Source: Apus apus
Taxonomy: Eukaryota; Chordata; Aves; Apodiformes; Apodidae
DNA length: 64,000 nucleotides
Direction: 5' to 3'
Assembly: GCF_020740795.1 (NCBI RefSeq)
Contig: NC_067282.1
Coordinates: 128,583,132-128,647,131, forward strand
Part shown: one piece after another, positions 32,570 through 47,500 of the stretch
How positions within the stretch are numbered: position 1 is the stretch's first letter
Layout of the letters: every line of letters begins with the position of its first letter
Notes under the pieces: generated by a model
Told to the model about the DNA's origin: nothing
The model's input: the letters and a program-made list of their open reading frames with translations, nothing else
Database searches by the model: none
Position numbers and translations under genes: made by a program

Positions 32570-35500
32570 CTGAGAAAGAGAAAGAGGCATCTTATGGAGG
32601 AAGGCAACAACAACACCAAGCTTAGCAGCCTGCTTCACTTGCTACAGGTAATGTTGTTTACAAGTGGCCCTTGGGATTTTGCCATTCCTGTTATCTTTAA
32701 GACAACCCTACCATCTCACCAAGGACTATGCTGAAGTTACAAAATAGTGAATAGTTAAAGGGATAGGTGGAATACTGTACTGCAAGTGTCTCTTGTTCCC
32801 TGTACTCTCATTTCAGATGAGAGTAGACACTGAAGTCACACTGAGAAGGAGAATGAAGGAAGAATGGTTTGAAAGTGGAAGAGGGTTGATATTAGGGTAG
32901 ATATGAGGAAGAAATTCTATACTATGCTGATGGTGAGATACTGGCACAGGTTGCCCAGAGAAATTTTAGAGTTCCCCTCCCTGGGAGTGTTCAAGGCCAG
33001 GTTGGATGAAGCTTGGAGCAACCTGGTCTAGTGGGAAGTGTCCCTGCCCATGGCAGGGAGGTTGGAGGGAGATGATCTTTAAGGTCCCTTCCAATCCAAA
33101 CCATTCTGTGATTCTATGATATGACTGTAACTTTGTTACTTGGTTATCTGCTGGGAAGTCTAGCCTCTGATCATTAGTGTCATCAAAAGTCCTCTTTTTT
33201 TTACAGAACAGAAAAATGAAATGCTGAAAGCCCTCTCCCCTAAGAAATAAGCTATGCTATGCTTATCTCCATGCAATTATTGCAATGTAAATAGAATGAT
33301 TTTCCTCAAAAGCCACTGAAGGTAGCCAGGAGGTCTTGTCCTTGTCACTGGGTATGACTTACTTTCGTAAATGCTGCTTTGCTGCTGGAATGCCAGCCAT
33401 GTCCTCATTTAGCAAGTACTTCTTAGCACCTAGGCAGTAGCTTTCAATGTATTCTGACCAGTGCAGCTGACGAACATCAAAATTGTATACCTGGGATTTA
33501 AAGTCAAAGAGCAGAAGTTAAATGCCAGAATTCAAAAATAAGTTTACTTTAAGCATCAGTTCTTCACTGACCTCTGTTCCTGAAAAGGCCCTGTCTGTTA
33601 AGTTCGTAAAGCCACCAAGTTGCCAAGAAGACATAAGCGTTGTATTTCACAGCTGTTGATGAGTGTCTTACCCAGCTGGGAATTTGGGTAAAGCAAGCAG
33701 AAATTTAATGCTACTTGGCAGAAAAGAAAGTTAAGTCTGTGCACAAATATGTGTATTTGTACACACACATGCAGGTGTATATTGCACACACACACACAAA
33801 ATAATGGAAGAAAAAGTACAGTCCATTTTGTCCTTGGAAAAAAAACAAACAAGAAGAAGATTGTTTAAAGGCCAAGTACAAATCTGAGAGCACAAGCTTG
33901 AGAGCTGCCATGTTAGCTGGAAAGACTGCAGTGATGGACCTGTATCAGAAGAAAGAGCAATATACCTCAGGAGAAAACATTCTCCTATCATAAATTGAAG
34001 GTTCCTGATAAGTTATTTAATAAGCAAGGAAGAAATAAATTATTTCAACTTGAAGTCAATATTCCAGTCATCTAGGCAGATGCCATTTGGAAGTTCACAA
34101 TACACCAAAAATAACAGTTGCAGATGAAGGGAACTGGAGATAAGCAGTCCACATCAGGATACACTTACCTTTTTGTCCTCTGTGTTAAGGTGACTCATTA
34201 ACATATTCATATTATCTGAAGACCAATCCCAGGACTGAGTGGAGAAATACTGCAGGAGCATCATAGATTTGTGCAGTCGATTGATAATCTTCATCATTCT
34301 GAAACAGAGGAGGAGCATCAGAGATGGATGGTGGGTTGGACCTTAAGCAAAACCTGCCGGTTTGCTCTGCAGATGTTTCCACCAATCCAGATGAACAGGC
34401 ATGGCAGTTCCTGATGAGCACTGCACTGGTGCTCATCAGGCTGAGAACTTGCTCAGCAACTGTGACTACTCCAGCTGAGTCCTGAGCCTACAGCTATCCA
34501 GATTTTATTGTTGGCTCGAGCATGGGTGCAAACGTGCATTTTCCAGGGTAGGATGGATGCCTAACTTACCGGCCCAAACTAAACTAGAGTTGGAGGTATA
34601 TCTACATGATGTACCACATTTGAGGTGGAGAGTCCATGAACTAATATAAACACAGGAGATTCCAAAACCACAAAGGTATAGTGCTTGCCTCCCAAGGTGG
34701 ATACTTTTCTTTCTGCGACACAAATTCTATTCTGTTCTCAACCCCGAGTTTGCTTCCAAAGCAAGGCTCTGATTTTTGGACTTAGCTCCAGCACAGAGGT
34801 GACTACATCTGTAGCACGGACAGACTGAATTCAATTGTGCAAGTTCAGTTTTTCAGATAAAGGCATGATTTTCATGTCTTCAGGCTTCTTTGACTCTCTC
34901 TAAAATATATATATATACACACATACATATATAACCTGTTTTTCTTAAAGGCCATTCCTCTCCCTGTATAATACAGTATCAGTTTGGAGGGTTATTTTGT
35001 GTCCTTCCTTGTACAAGAAGGGTCTGACAGCACGCACACCTGCTGGATGATGTTGAAAAGCATCCAGTTCACAGGGTGTTTTTTTTGTTTATGTGTGTGT
35101 ATGTGTCTGAATGTTTTACTGGAGCACAAATGTCCTGGTAAAGATGGAAACTGCTTCAGGGGCATTGCTGCTAAACAAGGACTTCGGAAATAGAGATTCA
35201 GGTCTTTCAGGTCTATCTTGGTCTTCCATTTTTATATAAAAGGGAATGACAGTAATGCTGTCCAACCTTACAGGATTATTTTACAGTTGTCCCAGTGGTC
35301 CTGAGTACAAAAGGCCTCTGGGAGGCAGCTGTTTTAAAAGTGTGATGTACAGTCCTTGGTCAATTTTGGGAGAACACCACGTTCTCTCAGACTGAATGAG
35401 GGCAAGAGAAAGCATGAAAAGGATGATGTCTGTGAAAAAACAGAGCTGTTTTCATGAGAAATCTTGAGCTGCCCAGAGGGCAACACAGTTGCCATGACAA

Positions 35501-38500
35501 ATAAAAGGCTGACAAATAAAGGGTGGCAGTCTAGGGAAGAATGGTGCCAGGCTGGCCTCTCTCTGTGCAGATGTGGCTGCCACGATGATAAGCACACTCA
35601 GCACAGCAGAGAAAGACTCAGTGAGGACATGAATTCAGAGGAGAACTGTGCATCTTACCCTATGCAAACTAAGAGAATGCTGAAACCTTACATAGGCACT
35701 CCTACTCAGAATTAAAGAGGCTTTCATTTTGGAAGCCAAGCACACGATCAGATTAAGGGAACCTTCATTCTGCATAATTATGTGCACATTGATTGAATGC
35801 AGTTTATCTAAACTACTTTAAAATTACTTCAGATTAATCTTCCTGATTGTGCCTGTGTAGGCAAGTTCTATGGGGCAAAGCTTTGAATAAGCTGTGAACG
35901 TTTTAACACCTTTTAGGAACCTGGGAAACAAGGAATATGGCTAGATTGCAAATACCTGAAGTTGCCCCTCAAACTGGCTCCCCAAAACCCATCAATATCT
36001 TTAAAGTGTTGAGAGCTAATGGAATCCATCAGGAAAAAATTAGTGTCAACTGCGTGTCCCTGCTTATGCTTTGAAAATAGCCTGTCCCCATGGCCTTCTG
36101 TTAGTATGGGCAGTGTTAATATAGGCAGAATGAGCTCTGACTAGATGTATAGCCTGGAGAAGAGAAGGCTTTGGGGAGACCTTATAGCAGCCTTCCAGTA
36201 CCTGAAGGGGCTGCAGGAAAGCTGGGGAAGGACTTTTTATAGGGCTGTGTAATGGCTTTAAGCTGAAAGAGGGCAATCTGGATTACATATTAGGAAGAAA
36301 TTCTTTAGTGTGAGGGTGGTGAGACACTGGAACAGGTTGCCCAGAGAAATTATGGACTTCCCCTCCCTGGGGGTGTTCAAGGCCAGGCTGGATGGGGCTT
36401 TGAGTGACCAGGTCTAGTGAGAGGTGTCCCTGCCCATGCAGGAGGGTTGGAACTACATGATTAAGGTCCCTTCTAAACCAAGCCATTCTATGATTCTATG
36501 ATCTGAGCTGCTAAAAGTAAGGGGCAAAAAGAGAAATGAAGCATCTAAGAGAGGTATGTTTGAAACCTGTGTTTCATGCTAACCGATTGAGCTAAAATGT
36601 TGTGACCACACTCAAATTATTTACTAATTTGGATGAAGAAATGGTGCGCTGAAAAACATCAGCCAAGTAGAACCATGCATTTCTGCAGCCTCTGAGAGGC
36701 TACGGCAAAGACTTTTTATAGAAAATCTCATTCTCCACTGTGGAGGGATTGAGAGGAAAAAAAATCAAGTATTATCTGTCACTGACAGCCTTACCCACTA
36801 TGCCTCAGAAATGCATCTTGTCTTCTAGAAAACTGTTTACAGCAATGATTTCTTTATTTGCTCCCATACTGAGCCTTGCATGAGCAGAACCTCAGGTATG
36901 ACAGATTGCCCCAGGAGACTACTAATGATATAAACCACATTATTTTCCAAGTCATGGATGGATGTGCAGCAATAACACTAAGCCATTTGGGGTGCTTTTG
37001 CTAGACATCTGGAAATTTATGTGCAATGAGCTAACATTTCAAGTAAGCTTTTCAGGAGAGGCAGTATATAAAAGTCTAAAGCAGAAGGAGATGACTCTTG
37101 TACCTACCCTTTGGTTGATGGGGGACTGTGTGTGATGCCTACAGGAGGAGCTACAACTGAGTTCCCTCCCATTTACCCTGCAATCTGCAATCAGTGAAGG
37201 GCTGATCCTGAATAAACAGCGGACTTGCAAAACACAGCAGCAGCTCCCAGATAACCTATTCCATATTACCCATCACCTTCTGAAGAGAGTTGAGTTTGGA
37301 TACAGTACAGAACTGAAGCCTGAGTCTTGGTCCTAGCAAAAGAGTTTCTCCTTTCTGCTTGCAAATCTGGCATAGGGTCATGGAAAGAATTCAAGAAACT
37401 GCCATGAACATGGCTTGTCATGTAACAGATGGGAGGGACAAACAGGAAGACAATTAAGCCTAGGTGCTCTGAAGCAGAGAGAAAGATGAAAGGGAACCAT
37501 TAAAACAGGTTCAGTGACACATTCAACTTTTTTCTTTTTTTTTTTTTTAAATTTGTATGGGGTTTAGTGCCCTTAGAGCATAAAGGACTGATATTTAGGT
37601 AGCTGTGAAAAAAAAGGAAGAATGAGCTCCTACTATGCTCTTGATCACATTGCAGCACTACCTGGATGAGCTTAAGTAGCATGTGAAAAGAAAAGAGAAA
37701 TTGTATTTTAAAAGGAAAAAAGAAATAAAAAGGACTTGGTGAACTCCTAAGTTCATTGCTGTGCTGTGTTTTCTCAGGTCACAAATGTAAGTTCAGATGA
37801 AGAAATCCTTCTCAGCACGAGTTCATGCTGAGCTCTCTTTGAAATTTAAGTACAGTATTGTAGCCACTGTCCATTGACTACCTTTGCCAATCAACTCTCT
37901 GAAAAGAAATGTCAATTGTAATGGCAATGCCAAGATCTTACTGCTGCCTGTTTCAACAGAACGTGGAGATTCCAGCCTGTTCTTGATCATACTCAGTTTT
38001 CTTCTATTCCTGGGATAATTCTTGCCTCCTGGAAAACTGGAAGTCTTTTTATGGACTAATTTCCCTCCATAGCAGAACATCTGAGAGAAACCAGAGCAAT
38101 GCATCAGCCAGGGATCTCCCTACAAACAGCTGAAGCCAGCTTTCTAACAAGCAGAGGAGCACTGAGCAGCTGACATGGAACACTGCACTGGCCTACTGCT
38201 CTTGTGTTGCACAACAGATTCTCCTCTGTGGTGGCAGGGAATAAAGGATGTTGGCTGAGTTACATTGTTTACACCAGGATTCCTTCCGCATGGGACACAT
38301 GTGCCTGTCTTCCTCCAAGCCATGACACTAACAGGGCTCAAATACCAATTCTAATGTTATACTGTCCTCATAAATACAATACAAAATTTATTCATACTCA
38401 GAAAATTCCCGGATTCCAGCATGCTGGGCCAGTGCTGGCAACTGCTAATTATGCATCTGATTTATGGGGAAAAATATCAAAATGTTCTAAACCCTGCCAG

Positions 38501-41500
38501 TCTAAAGTCCTTACACAAGCTTGAGTCTTTCCTCATGACAGACAGAGGGAGTCATACCAGAAAGTTGCAATGGTGGGAAACTCGCCATACAGAGGACAAC
38601 ATAACTAGCAGTCCTCTCCTGCTGCCTGGGGAACCTCTGAGGTTTGTAAAGCTGAGTTTAAAACATGTGCTGTTCCCCAGGAACTGTAAAGAGTGGGAAC
38701 TCTAGGCCATGCTTAGCTACGGCCATGCAGCTCTTTTCCTTTCTGAGCGCTCTTTTCAAGACAAGGCTTGGAGAAGGGAAGACCAGAAACTCCACACTGA
38801 GGCAGCCAGTCCTCAGGACTTGTGGGAAATCTGCTCTCCATGACAGTGGCAGGCATGCAGAAGGCTGAAGCAGTTTCTTACCTGGGCTTTCTCCCCGTGA
38901 GCCTCATGTACAGGTCGTAGAGCATGGCCGGAGCCTTGTGACTGACAGTCACCCAGTACTGGTTTATCAAGTAGTTGGATGTCAAGTGAGCATTGGGTGC
39001 TCGGAAGGCCTGCTCCAGTGGGTTCCTTTTGAATGTGGATATGACATACTGCTCTGTAAGGGAACAGGCATTTTACTTAAAATCCAGAACTGAATTTCAG
39101 CTGAGTGGGCACAACAATAACACGCTGCAGTAAAGCCCACGTTGTGGTGCTGAGCACAGTTAACCTACAGTTCTACCAACTATGTCACTGAGGGTTGGAC
39201 AAGATCATCTCATGGTCCCCTCTAGCATTAAAACTGATTACTCCACCTATTACTTACTTGAAACACAATCTGTCTGAACTTAATAGTGGCAGACGTAAAC
39301 TTCCTTATGAAAGCAACAAAATGCAATTGAGTAAAAGCAGGCAGTTGCAACCTGAAACACTTCAGACCAAAGGAACTGCAGTTCTGATTTCACCTGCAGT
39401 AGATTTAGAAGAAATGTGTTACCATATCTTCAGATCACTGAAATCAGACTTTGGTCTGCTAGCATAAAACAAAATTACACTTCTAATTTCTAACCAAATT
39501 TTCTAAAGGGCTGATGTCAATATTAGTCGGAGTCAGGACAGGTTATTAACACACATAGGGTGTTGCTTCTAGGAAGACTTCATTATATCCTGTCAAACCA
39601 CATCTGACCTGCAACACCAAATACTTCAGCCTGTTTTCAGAGGAGCTCTGGATGCACTGAAGCAGCAACCTGTCTTCTACTCTTAACTTCTAAACTAATG
39701 ATGGGGTGGTAAACTTACATTTACTTTGTAAGTTAAGGCACAAAATAATGCTGAGCCTGATTAGGAGCTCTTGAATGGCACAGTGGCATCAGAAGTGGCA
39801 TCTAGATGTGCATATCTGGGGCATTTCCATATTGCAGAGGCTTAATAGAACTGCAATAGTTGAATATAAGACTATCATCCTAGGGACCAATAAAACAGAT
39901 GGTGCTCCTATTCCTGAGCACCAGCGAACTCAGCAAAGAAATGTGGGGTTTTTTGTACATTTTTTAAAAGTGAACTTGAGAATTATGACATCAACCTGTG
40001 CTCATGTAATAGTTTACTCTCTAAGCTTATGTTACAAAATAGAAAATAAGGTAAGAATTTCCAAGTTACAAGAAACATCCTGATCATCCTCAGATAAGCA
40101 GATTCCAAGCATAATATTCAGACAGTCCTCTCATGTGTCTGTGGTCAGCTCATTACTGCACTAAAGTGCAGTGACTAGTGACTTTTACTTTTGCTGTACT
40201 TGTTCTAAGTAACAGTAACTAGAGGAGACTTGTCAGCCACTTCGCTGCTAAGTTTAGACAATAAAGACTTTTAAAACAGTACAATTTAGTTTCAGTGCAA
40301 ATTCACCATTCATTTTTGTGTCCCATATACTGCAAGTTTCATGGCTGAAGACCAGGCCTCCTGAAACTCATCTTGCATTTGAATAGCTAGAACTGACTGC
40401 CATCCCTTCTGTTTCACACAGCAATGATGTGGTTATCTTGTGGTCATCCTGTGGGCTGCAGTGTGGAAGTATTGTCCTTTGCAGCATGTTCTCTCAAATA
40501 ACTCCTATTTAAGCAAACTCCTATTATAGCAAAAAACCTCCTCTTTGAACTTTCCCATGTAGTTGTGCCTGGCAGGGAGGGCACGCTGGAATGGTTTTAC
40601 TGAGGATTTGGAAAAGTGTTTATTCCTGGAAGTAAACTCCAGTGTTTACTGGTTAGGAAGGTTTCCCTTTGGAAACATGTTAAAGACATTAATGGCTTTT
40701 TTTTTTTTTCTTTGTGCACTTTTGGTACCTTTGACCAGGATCACAAGAAAGAACTAATCAGTCAGTGGAAAGTGCAGCCCTTGTCATTTCAGATCACTGG
40801 CAACAAACCAGATCCACACAAATCAGCCATGTACTTATCTTTCTTACTTAAGGCCTGTAGCAGAAAATGCAGCTGCAGTAAAGGAGCTACAGCATTAGTC
40901 TGTGATATTGGTGTGAGAAGCATGTATGTCAAGAGCAGATGAGAGACTTGCTGAAAACTCAAGAAGTCTGAAATCCAGGAATGAAAGCAGTTTTGCTCTA
41001 AAATGCACATAAGAACGCAGTGAGACTAACTTGAAAGACTTACTGGAAGTCAGGGCAACACCAGTGTTGCAGAACTTGGAACAGTTAATGCTATGGGCTT
41101 TTTCTTCATGAACCAACCTTACCCTGGCTTGCACTGTCTCAGCTCAACTGCTCTCTCTCCTAATTTCTGGAAAGTGTTCAACTTTTCAAGTGTAGCAGAT
41201 CTGTCATGCTCTAACAGTTTGTGTTTTGGTGAGAGAGAGAGAGAGAGAGGAAAAATCAGACAGACAGAGGGGTCAGGCAGAGAACCTTGAACCAAACATC
41301 ACCTCTAGAAGCTACTGAAACGACTTACTGGGTGGGTGGCCTTTCCCCTCCAACCACAGCACAAAAATGCAGAAGCAAATTCTACATCTCAAAGGCAGAT
41401 TTAGCATGGGGAGAATGAGACACCAGTCTCACCTAGCAAGATTGTCAAGGCTACATTGAAATTACATTTTCCCATGCTGATCACTATTTTAAGGTTTAGT

Positions 41501-44500
41501 TTTGAGCAGAAATTGCACAATGTATTTCACAAAGTCAAATTAGCAAGATTTGCATTGCAGCCAAGCAGAATACACTTCTTCAGATTAATACTCAGTTGTC
41601 TGATGACATTTGGTAACAGCAGGAAAAATAACAACAGCAATGGAAAACAGTAAGAAAAAAAATCCAAAGGCATAGCCTTGTTTGGAAAATAAATATACCA
41701 GTTAAGTTCCTTTTCACATTAGAAGTCTGTATGTATCTGGAGATTGGCAGAATAAATTGATCTGAAATGGATGTTCAAGCAGAAACTCTTAACTAGACTT
41801 ACATATTTTTCAAAGAATTCTCTTCTAGAATCTCTTTCTTCTCCTTCTCTCTAAGCTCACTACCTATGTGCTCAAAATGTCCCCATCTCAGTAATGTCTT
41901 TTCCCCACCCAGGGCACCTTCAGCCCACTCCTGTCCCAATTTCTCTGATCTTTCCCTTCTTTCCTCCTTCCCCCCCAAAAATAAATTGGTAGAAAACTAG
42001 ATTGAGAATTCAGACTGGATGGCTGCAGTCATAACAACCTAATGCAATAAACGTATTGGAAACTAATTTCTTAAACCATGCAACATTTTTATGGGCAAAG
42101 TTTTGCTCTTCAATACTCCACCCTAATTCCTGTCTGTGAATCTGTACCCAACACCCTTCAGGAGCCTGAGGGTCTCAGGAAAACTGTGGATATAACATGT
42201 AGCAGAAAGAGCTTCCCAGTGTCACCCAAGACTAAAACGTTGCTTTCGGCCCCTTGCTTATGCAAGATTCTGCTGCACTTACATATTTAATTGCTAAATC
42301 CACGGTTACGAGCAAAGTAACAGAATAAGATCAGCTACAATGCATTAATACAGTGCTGTTTTCATCAGAAAAATTACACTGAAAATGGATTAAGAAAGGC
42401 AGACCTCAGGCAGCAGTGCTACAGTGGCCGTTGCCTAAAGTAGCAGCCTGTGAAGAGCTTTGCATTTACTCCTGTGAGAAAGCCACAGAACATCTGAGTT
42501 TACAAATTATGAAGACTGGCTGCATTTTCCAGCAATTACCTATGAAGTCTCATCTCTTCTCTCAGTCTGTGACAAACTACAGCTTTGGAACTCTCATTCA
42601 GAAAAATGTCAGGAACTTGGTGTGATTTTCAGATGGCTCAGCCAACTGCCAAAAACTCTTGCCTGCTAAATCACTTGATCAAATCTCATGGTGGAACATT
42701 AGTAGGATTTTCAGACAAGCCTTGTTCTCCAAAAGCAATTACGGTCTGATTCTCTGCTGACTTACAGTTTTCCAATTAAATAATGCAGAGACAAATACAA
42801 AGCCAAGGCTGAGAGGTGAAACAGCACAGTAGTGATTTGCAAGCATCCTGTATTTAAAGCACAGAGATATGAATTAATGTGTGACAGCAAGTGAATCAGG
42901 CCCTGTACATCTGTCCATGAATGTCCTGATGGAACGTAGCATTTGTGCTGCTCAGTTTGAGTGACAGTATTTTACTGAATAGTATCAGGATTTGTCGCCC
43001 TTTCTTTCACCCCAGCCTCAGAAGCACCTCCACTTGAAGAAAAAAGTCAGCTGCAAAAATAATTTCAAGTCTTCCACTGACAAAATTAATGATCAAAAGG
43101 CAAACTGTTCTTGAAGCACACCTGCCATGGCCAAGGTTTGCCTTCTCAAGGCTACACCCATTATTTCTATTCACAATTTTCTTCACAGAAAGAGGAAGAA
43201 AGGCTATGCTACTTCCACGATATACTAGTTTTCATTCGCTCTTCAGGTTCTCCAAGTGCACAAAAAAACCCCCAAACAGACAACCAAAGGCAGAAGAGGT
43301 TCTCATTCAGAAAAGGAAGATTGCCCTGTTACAGCTACGCAGAGCATCTTCTCATGGAATTAAGTCAACGTCTGGTTCTCCATTCCTTTTCCCATCACTT
43401 TATTACCCCATTGCAGCAAACCGCGTACTTTGCTGGGTTGTTCTGTGATTACACCCACAATGAAAACTGAATAAATGCTTTCCTGAGCTGAATGCCCAGT
43501 ACCAGGAGCTGTGGCTCACAGCATCCTCACTGACTGCGTTTGAGCCTCTCATGTGCAGTTCGAATGGCAGCTGCTGAATGCCACCTAAAACCAGGAAAAC
43601 CACCTCTTCAAAGCCTGGCTGAGGAATGCTGTTGATGTTTGACAGGTTCTAGGTTGAAATTAGACCTTACCCATTTCTCCCCAGAAGAAAGGGTTGATTC
43701 CACCTGTTGTGCAGTTGCACACCAACAAGTTTTTTGGTCTGGAAAAGAGAAAGACGTATTATTTAAGGTGTGAGTAAAAGAACTCAAAGCTTTATTAATA
43801 AAAGAGCAACAGTAATAAAAGAGAAACAGTAACATCAGCTCATAAAAAAATGCAGAAGAGGTCATTTTTCATAAATATGAAATTATCGTATAAAAATGAT
43901 GTTTTAGGAAGATTCAGTCAGATTTTAGAGAGCATATGAAGTTAAACAAGATAGATGGGATTTAAAAAAGATAATCTATATATCATGTATCAAAAACTAT
44001 TAAAACAATAAGGAAAGCATGCATACTGACAAATTTAGCATACTGTAAATAATTGGCCCAAACCAACCTCAGGGACACACTGTGTATCTTTTAATCATTT
44101 ACGTAATATGATTTGTGTTGCTTTTAAACTTCATTTGTCAGGGTGGTGATTACAAACCAATCCCTTTCAACAAAGTTCTCATTTTAATACCACATAAAGC
44201 TTGGTTGTTACTTGTGCATTGGAACTAAACACAGATCATAATGATTTTATGTCTTCTGTTAATATAAGGCAAGAATTTGCCAAACAGCTTGTCTGATCTA
44301 AGCCTGCTTTGCCAAGGCTGGAAGTGAAATACAGCATTTTTTTTACTCTGCATTAGCAGCTGGAGACATCTGCCAAAGAAGAAGTGAGCTCTGGCCCTGA
44401 TCACAGGATAGCAGCTTGGCTGGAGGATACAACATCTCAGAGCTCCTGGGGTGCCTCTGGTCCTCACAGCCTTTCTCCACTGGAGGAAGCTGTCTGGGAG

Positions 44501-47500
44501 GAACTTTTCACAACTTCTGTGTCTGTAGAGACCAGGAGATAGAACAACTTGACAAAACACCACATGAAAACAGCCTGTGGATACTGCACAGTTTTAATGG
44601 TGGGTTTTTTTCAGAATGCTTTGAAATGATGGCACTATATTATCATTATTACTAATCCCTAGCAGACTTCTAGTGATTGTTAGGACTAACAGACAGGTGT
44701 CAAGCACTGCATCCATTATCTCCTGTAACTTTGAGTCGAAGTCTGATAGAGTGTCAAATATAAAAACACACAGGAGTGCCTCACATGGGAATCTGCATTA
44801 TGGAAATCAATACAGCAGCTCTCTAAAGACTGAATCCGTACTAGATGCCCATAGAGAAAACTCACCTAGTGCTGAGTGACATACACAGCCTGTGGCAAAG
44901 TGCACCTGAAGTGAAAGCACAGACTTCCACTTATACCAGTGGCTCCAGCCCATTAAACACCAACAAAGAGAATTTGTCCATTTTCCCATCTTCCAATGAA
45001 GAGTCTCTCCCTGTTGATTTTTTTTTTCTATTCTCCACCCATCAAACACTGGTGGAGTGTAGAGCTTTGTAAAGCTTCTACACTATGTAACAAAGACTGC
45101 AATTCTCTGCTAAGTTTTAGAATCTAATTTCCCTCAGTAATGTCACCTGCCCTGAAGGATACTGACTTTCTAATGAGATGATTTGGAAAAAAAAATTAAA
45201 TTACACCATACATGCTGTTCTTCCAGACAGCACCTAAACGCAAAACTCTCTCAGAGAAATTAAATTTACAGAATGCTCAGGCTCTTATGTTTTTGTTTAC
45301 AGATTGCTAACCCTGGGGTTGTGCCCAGCTAGACAAAGCTCTAAATCAAGTTCTGCAGTTGCTCCTTTAGCCTCATAATTATTTGTGTGGGAACCAGATT
45401 AAAAGCATGTATCTTTCACCAATGAAAAATTAGAAAAAATGGCACTTCTCATTCATGGCCAGAGTCAGGAAGTCGACCTTTGTGCTGAGATACAGCTCAT
45501 CAGCATGTGTGCATCTCCTTTTTCCAGTTCTATGGAGAGCCCGTAGCTCTCTTCACTGGGAGGCTCGCAGGGGGCTGTGTGTAATGCTGTATTTATTCTT
45601 CCTTGACTGTGCTGCTTTGTCTGTTGCTGATCAAGGGGAATAAAAAGATGAGAAAAACAAATCTGAAGAGCTGGTGAGGTGCTTTTTTAGATCCCTGTAT
45701 TTAGGTAACTGCAGCTCTTCTCTACCCTCAGCTTGGAGGGCTTACTCTGTCTTTCAAAGTAAAATAGTTCTGCCTTTTATTTGACTGGCATTGATTTCTC
45801 AGAGTCACATAAACCTCTAGAATCATTCATGTGGTTTACTCTGTAGCACCTCCTACCTAATGATGAAGGGTCAGAGCCAGAGGTTCACAGGCAAAGATCT
45901 TAAAACTTTAGTGTCACTTATAGATACTCTTCTCAACAACACAAAGAATGGATTTTTTTTTTTTTTTAGATCCATCTCCCCTACTGTATCACCCCATCAT
46001 GTATTTATATTGTGCAGTGTTTTCCAAGGAAAACACAGAGCATTTTCACCCAGAAAGCTCTGGAGGCCACTTGAAAAGCAACTCTGTGTAGCTGCCTGAG
46101 AAAAGAGGGTAAAAAAAAAACATCTGTAGTAAATGTCTTGGACTTCAGGAAAGTGACTTTTGAGGGAGAAAGACTTGTCAGTGGAGCTGACGTACTGAGA
46201 AACAGGTTTCACCTGTAGCTTTAGACATTTCCTAATTCTAAGGCCTGCCTTTATTTATTCTGCTACAATCCTAATCCTTGCCAACCCAGGGAAGAAAACA
46301 CGAATGAGAAAATTAATCAACAAAGCTCTTGCACAAGTTTTCGGCCAGCTCCTGGTTCTCTTTAAAGCCCTGGTGCAGGCAGCAGACGCCCCAGTCGGGC
46401 AGAAAGAGGAAGTGCCTTCCCACCTGTGCACAGCTGTGTACCACCCAGCTGCCAGGGTGAAGTTGATGGCCACGTCTACTGGGATCATGTCTGCCACCGC
46501 TTCGTTGTTGGCAATGACGCTCCGCAGAATCCCTTTTCCTGCCTGCGGGACAGGGGGAAACAAGCAATAAGGCTTCATCAGCTCGGAGTGAGGACAGACC
46601 ACCACGCCAGCACTTCTCAAGCCTGGCACCTGCTCTAGAAGATTGTTTGGTTTCTGTGAAAACAAACGCGGATCTCACATGGATCCCCCTCTTCCGCGTT
46701 TTCAGAGGGAGTCTGACACGTGGTGACACGCTGAGCTGTCTGTAGCAGGAAATGCTGTGACGCCTCGGTAACTCAATATGAAATACTGCAGAAAATAAAT
46801 ATTTTAATTTACTTCAGAACAATTCCCAGTGGTACCTGGGGTTCCATTTTCTTAAATGACACAGGCAGACAGAGGCCTAAGCGTCCCTCAGAAGACAACA
46901 GTCACTTTTGGAAATTACATTGGAAAATACACCTCTAGGCTTTTTGAAAAGTTTACTCCCTTTCCTTTGGAAGTATTCACACCCTCCTCTTTTCCAAAGC
47001 TGTGTCCTTTAACAAGAAAGATACAGATTCAGGAAATTAATAAGTGAAAATGCAACGTGCTGACAGCTAAAGAGAAAAGGCAGGCAAGAACAGCAAGGTT
47101 TTTGTTTTGCTTTGGTTGGAAGTGTGTTTGTCAGGGCGTCAGGTCTCCAAAATAAATACATTTAACCTGAATTCGTATCAAGGGTTTCCCCCAATAACCT
47201 CCACATTTGTCTTTCAAGCTTCCACAGGAGATATGTGGCTGGAGGACACCTGCGTGATCAGATGGCAACAATGTGACAGACTGAATTGGACAGGACAATT
47301 CAGCAATACAAGAAAGGTGGAGGTGAAATGGGGTGAAGGAACTTAACCTAGTGTGTCAGGTCTGAGGGCTGAACAGAACAAATTAAAAAGAACCCCCAAG
47401 GGCAGAGTCAAGGTTACAGTCAAGTCCTCTAGCACGTGGAAAATAAAATGCAATGGATTTGAGTTTCATGTAGAAGCTGAGGATCCAGTGAAAAAGCTGG

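Larger units (their letters stand above)
34299..38881 (-). other. FAR intron 8
   Basis: 4.6 kb between exons 8 and 9. It holds a CR1 copy (36.15-36.50 kb), an AT/AC repeat (34,904-34,933) and a T-run (37,531-37,550). No other gene is recognised; the plus-strand ORFs at 38,204-38,868 have no domain. Confidence 0.6.
39054..43670 (-). other. FAR intron 7
   Basis: 4.6 kb. It contains a possible CR1 tip remnant (39,186-39,236), a (GA)n repeat (41,231-41,250) and several meaningless ORFs. No additional exon fits the reading phase. Confidence 0.6.
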
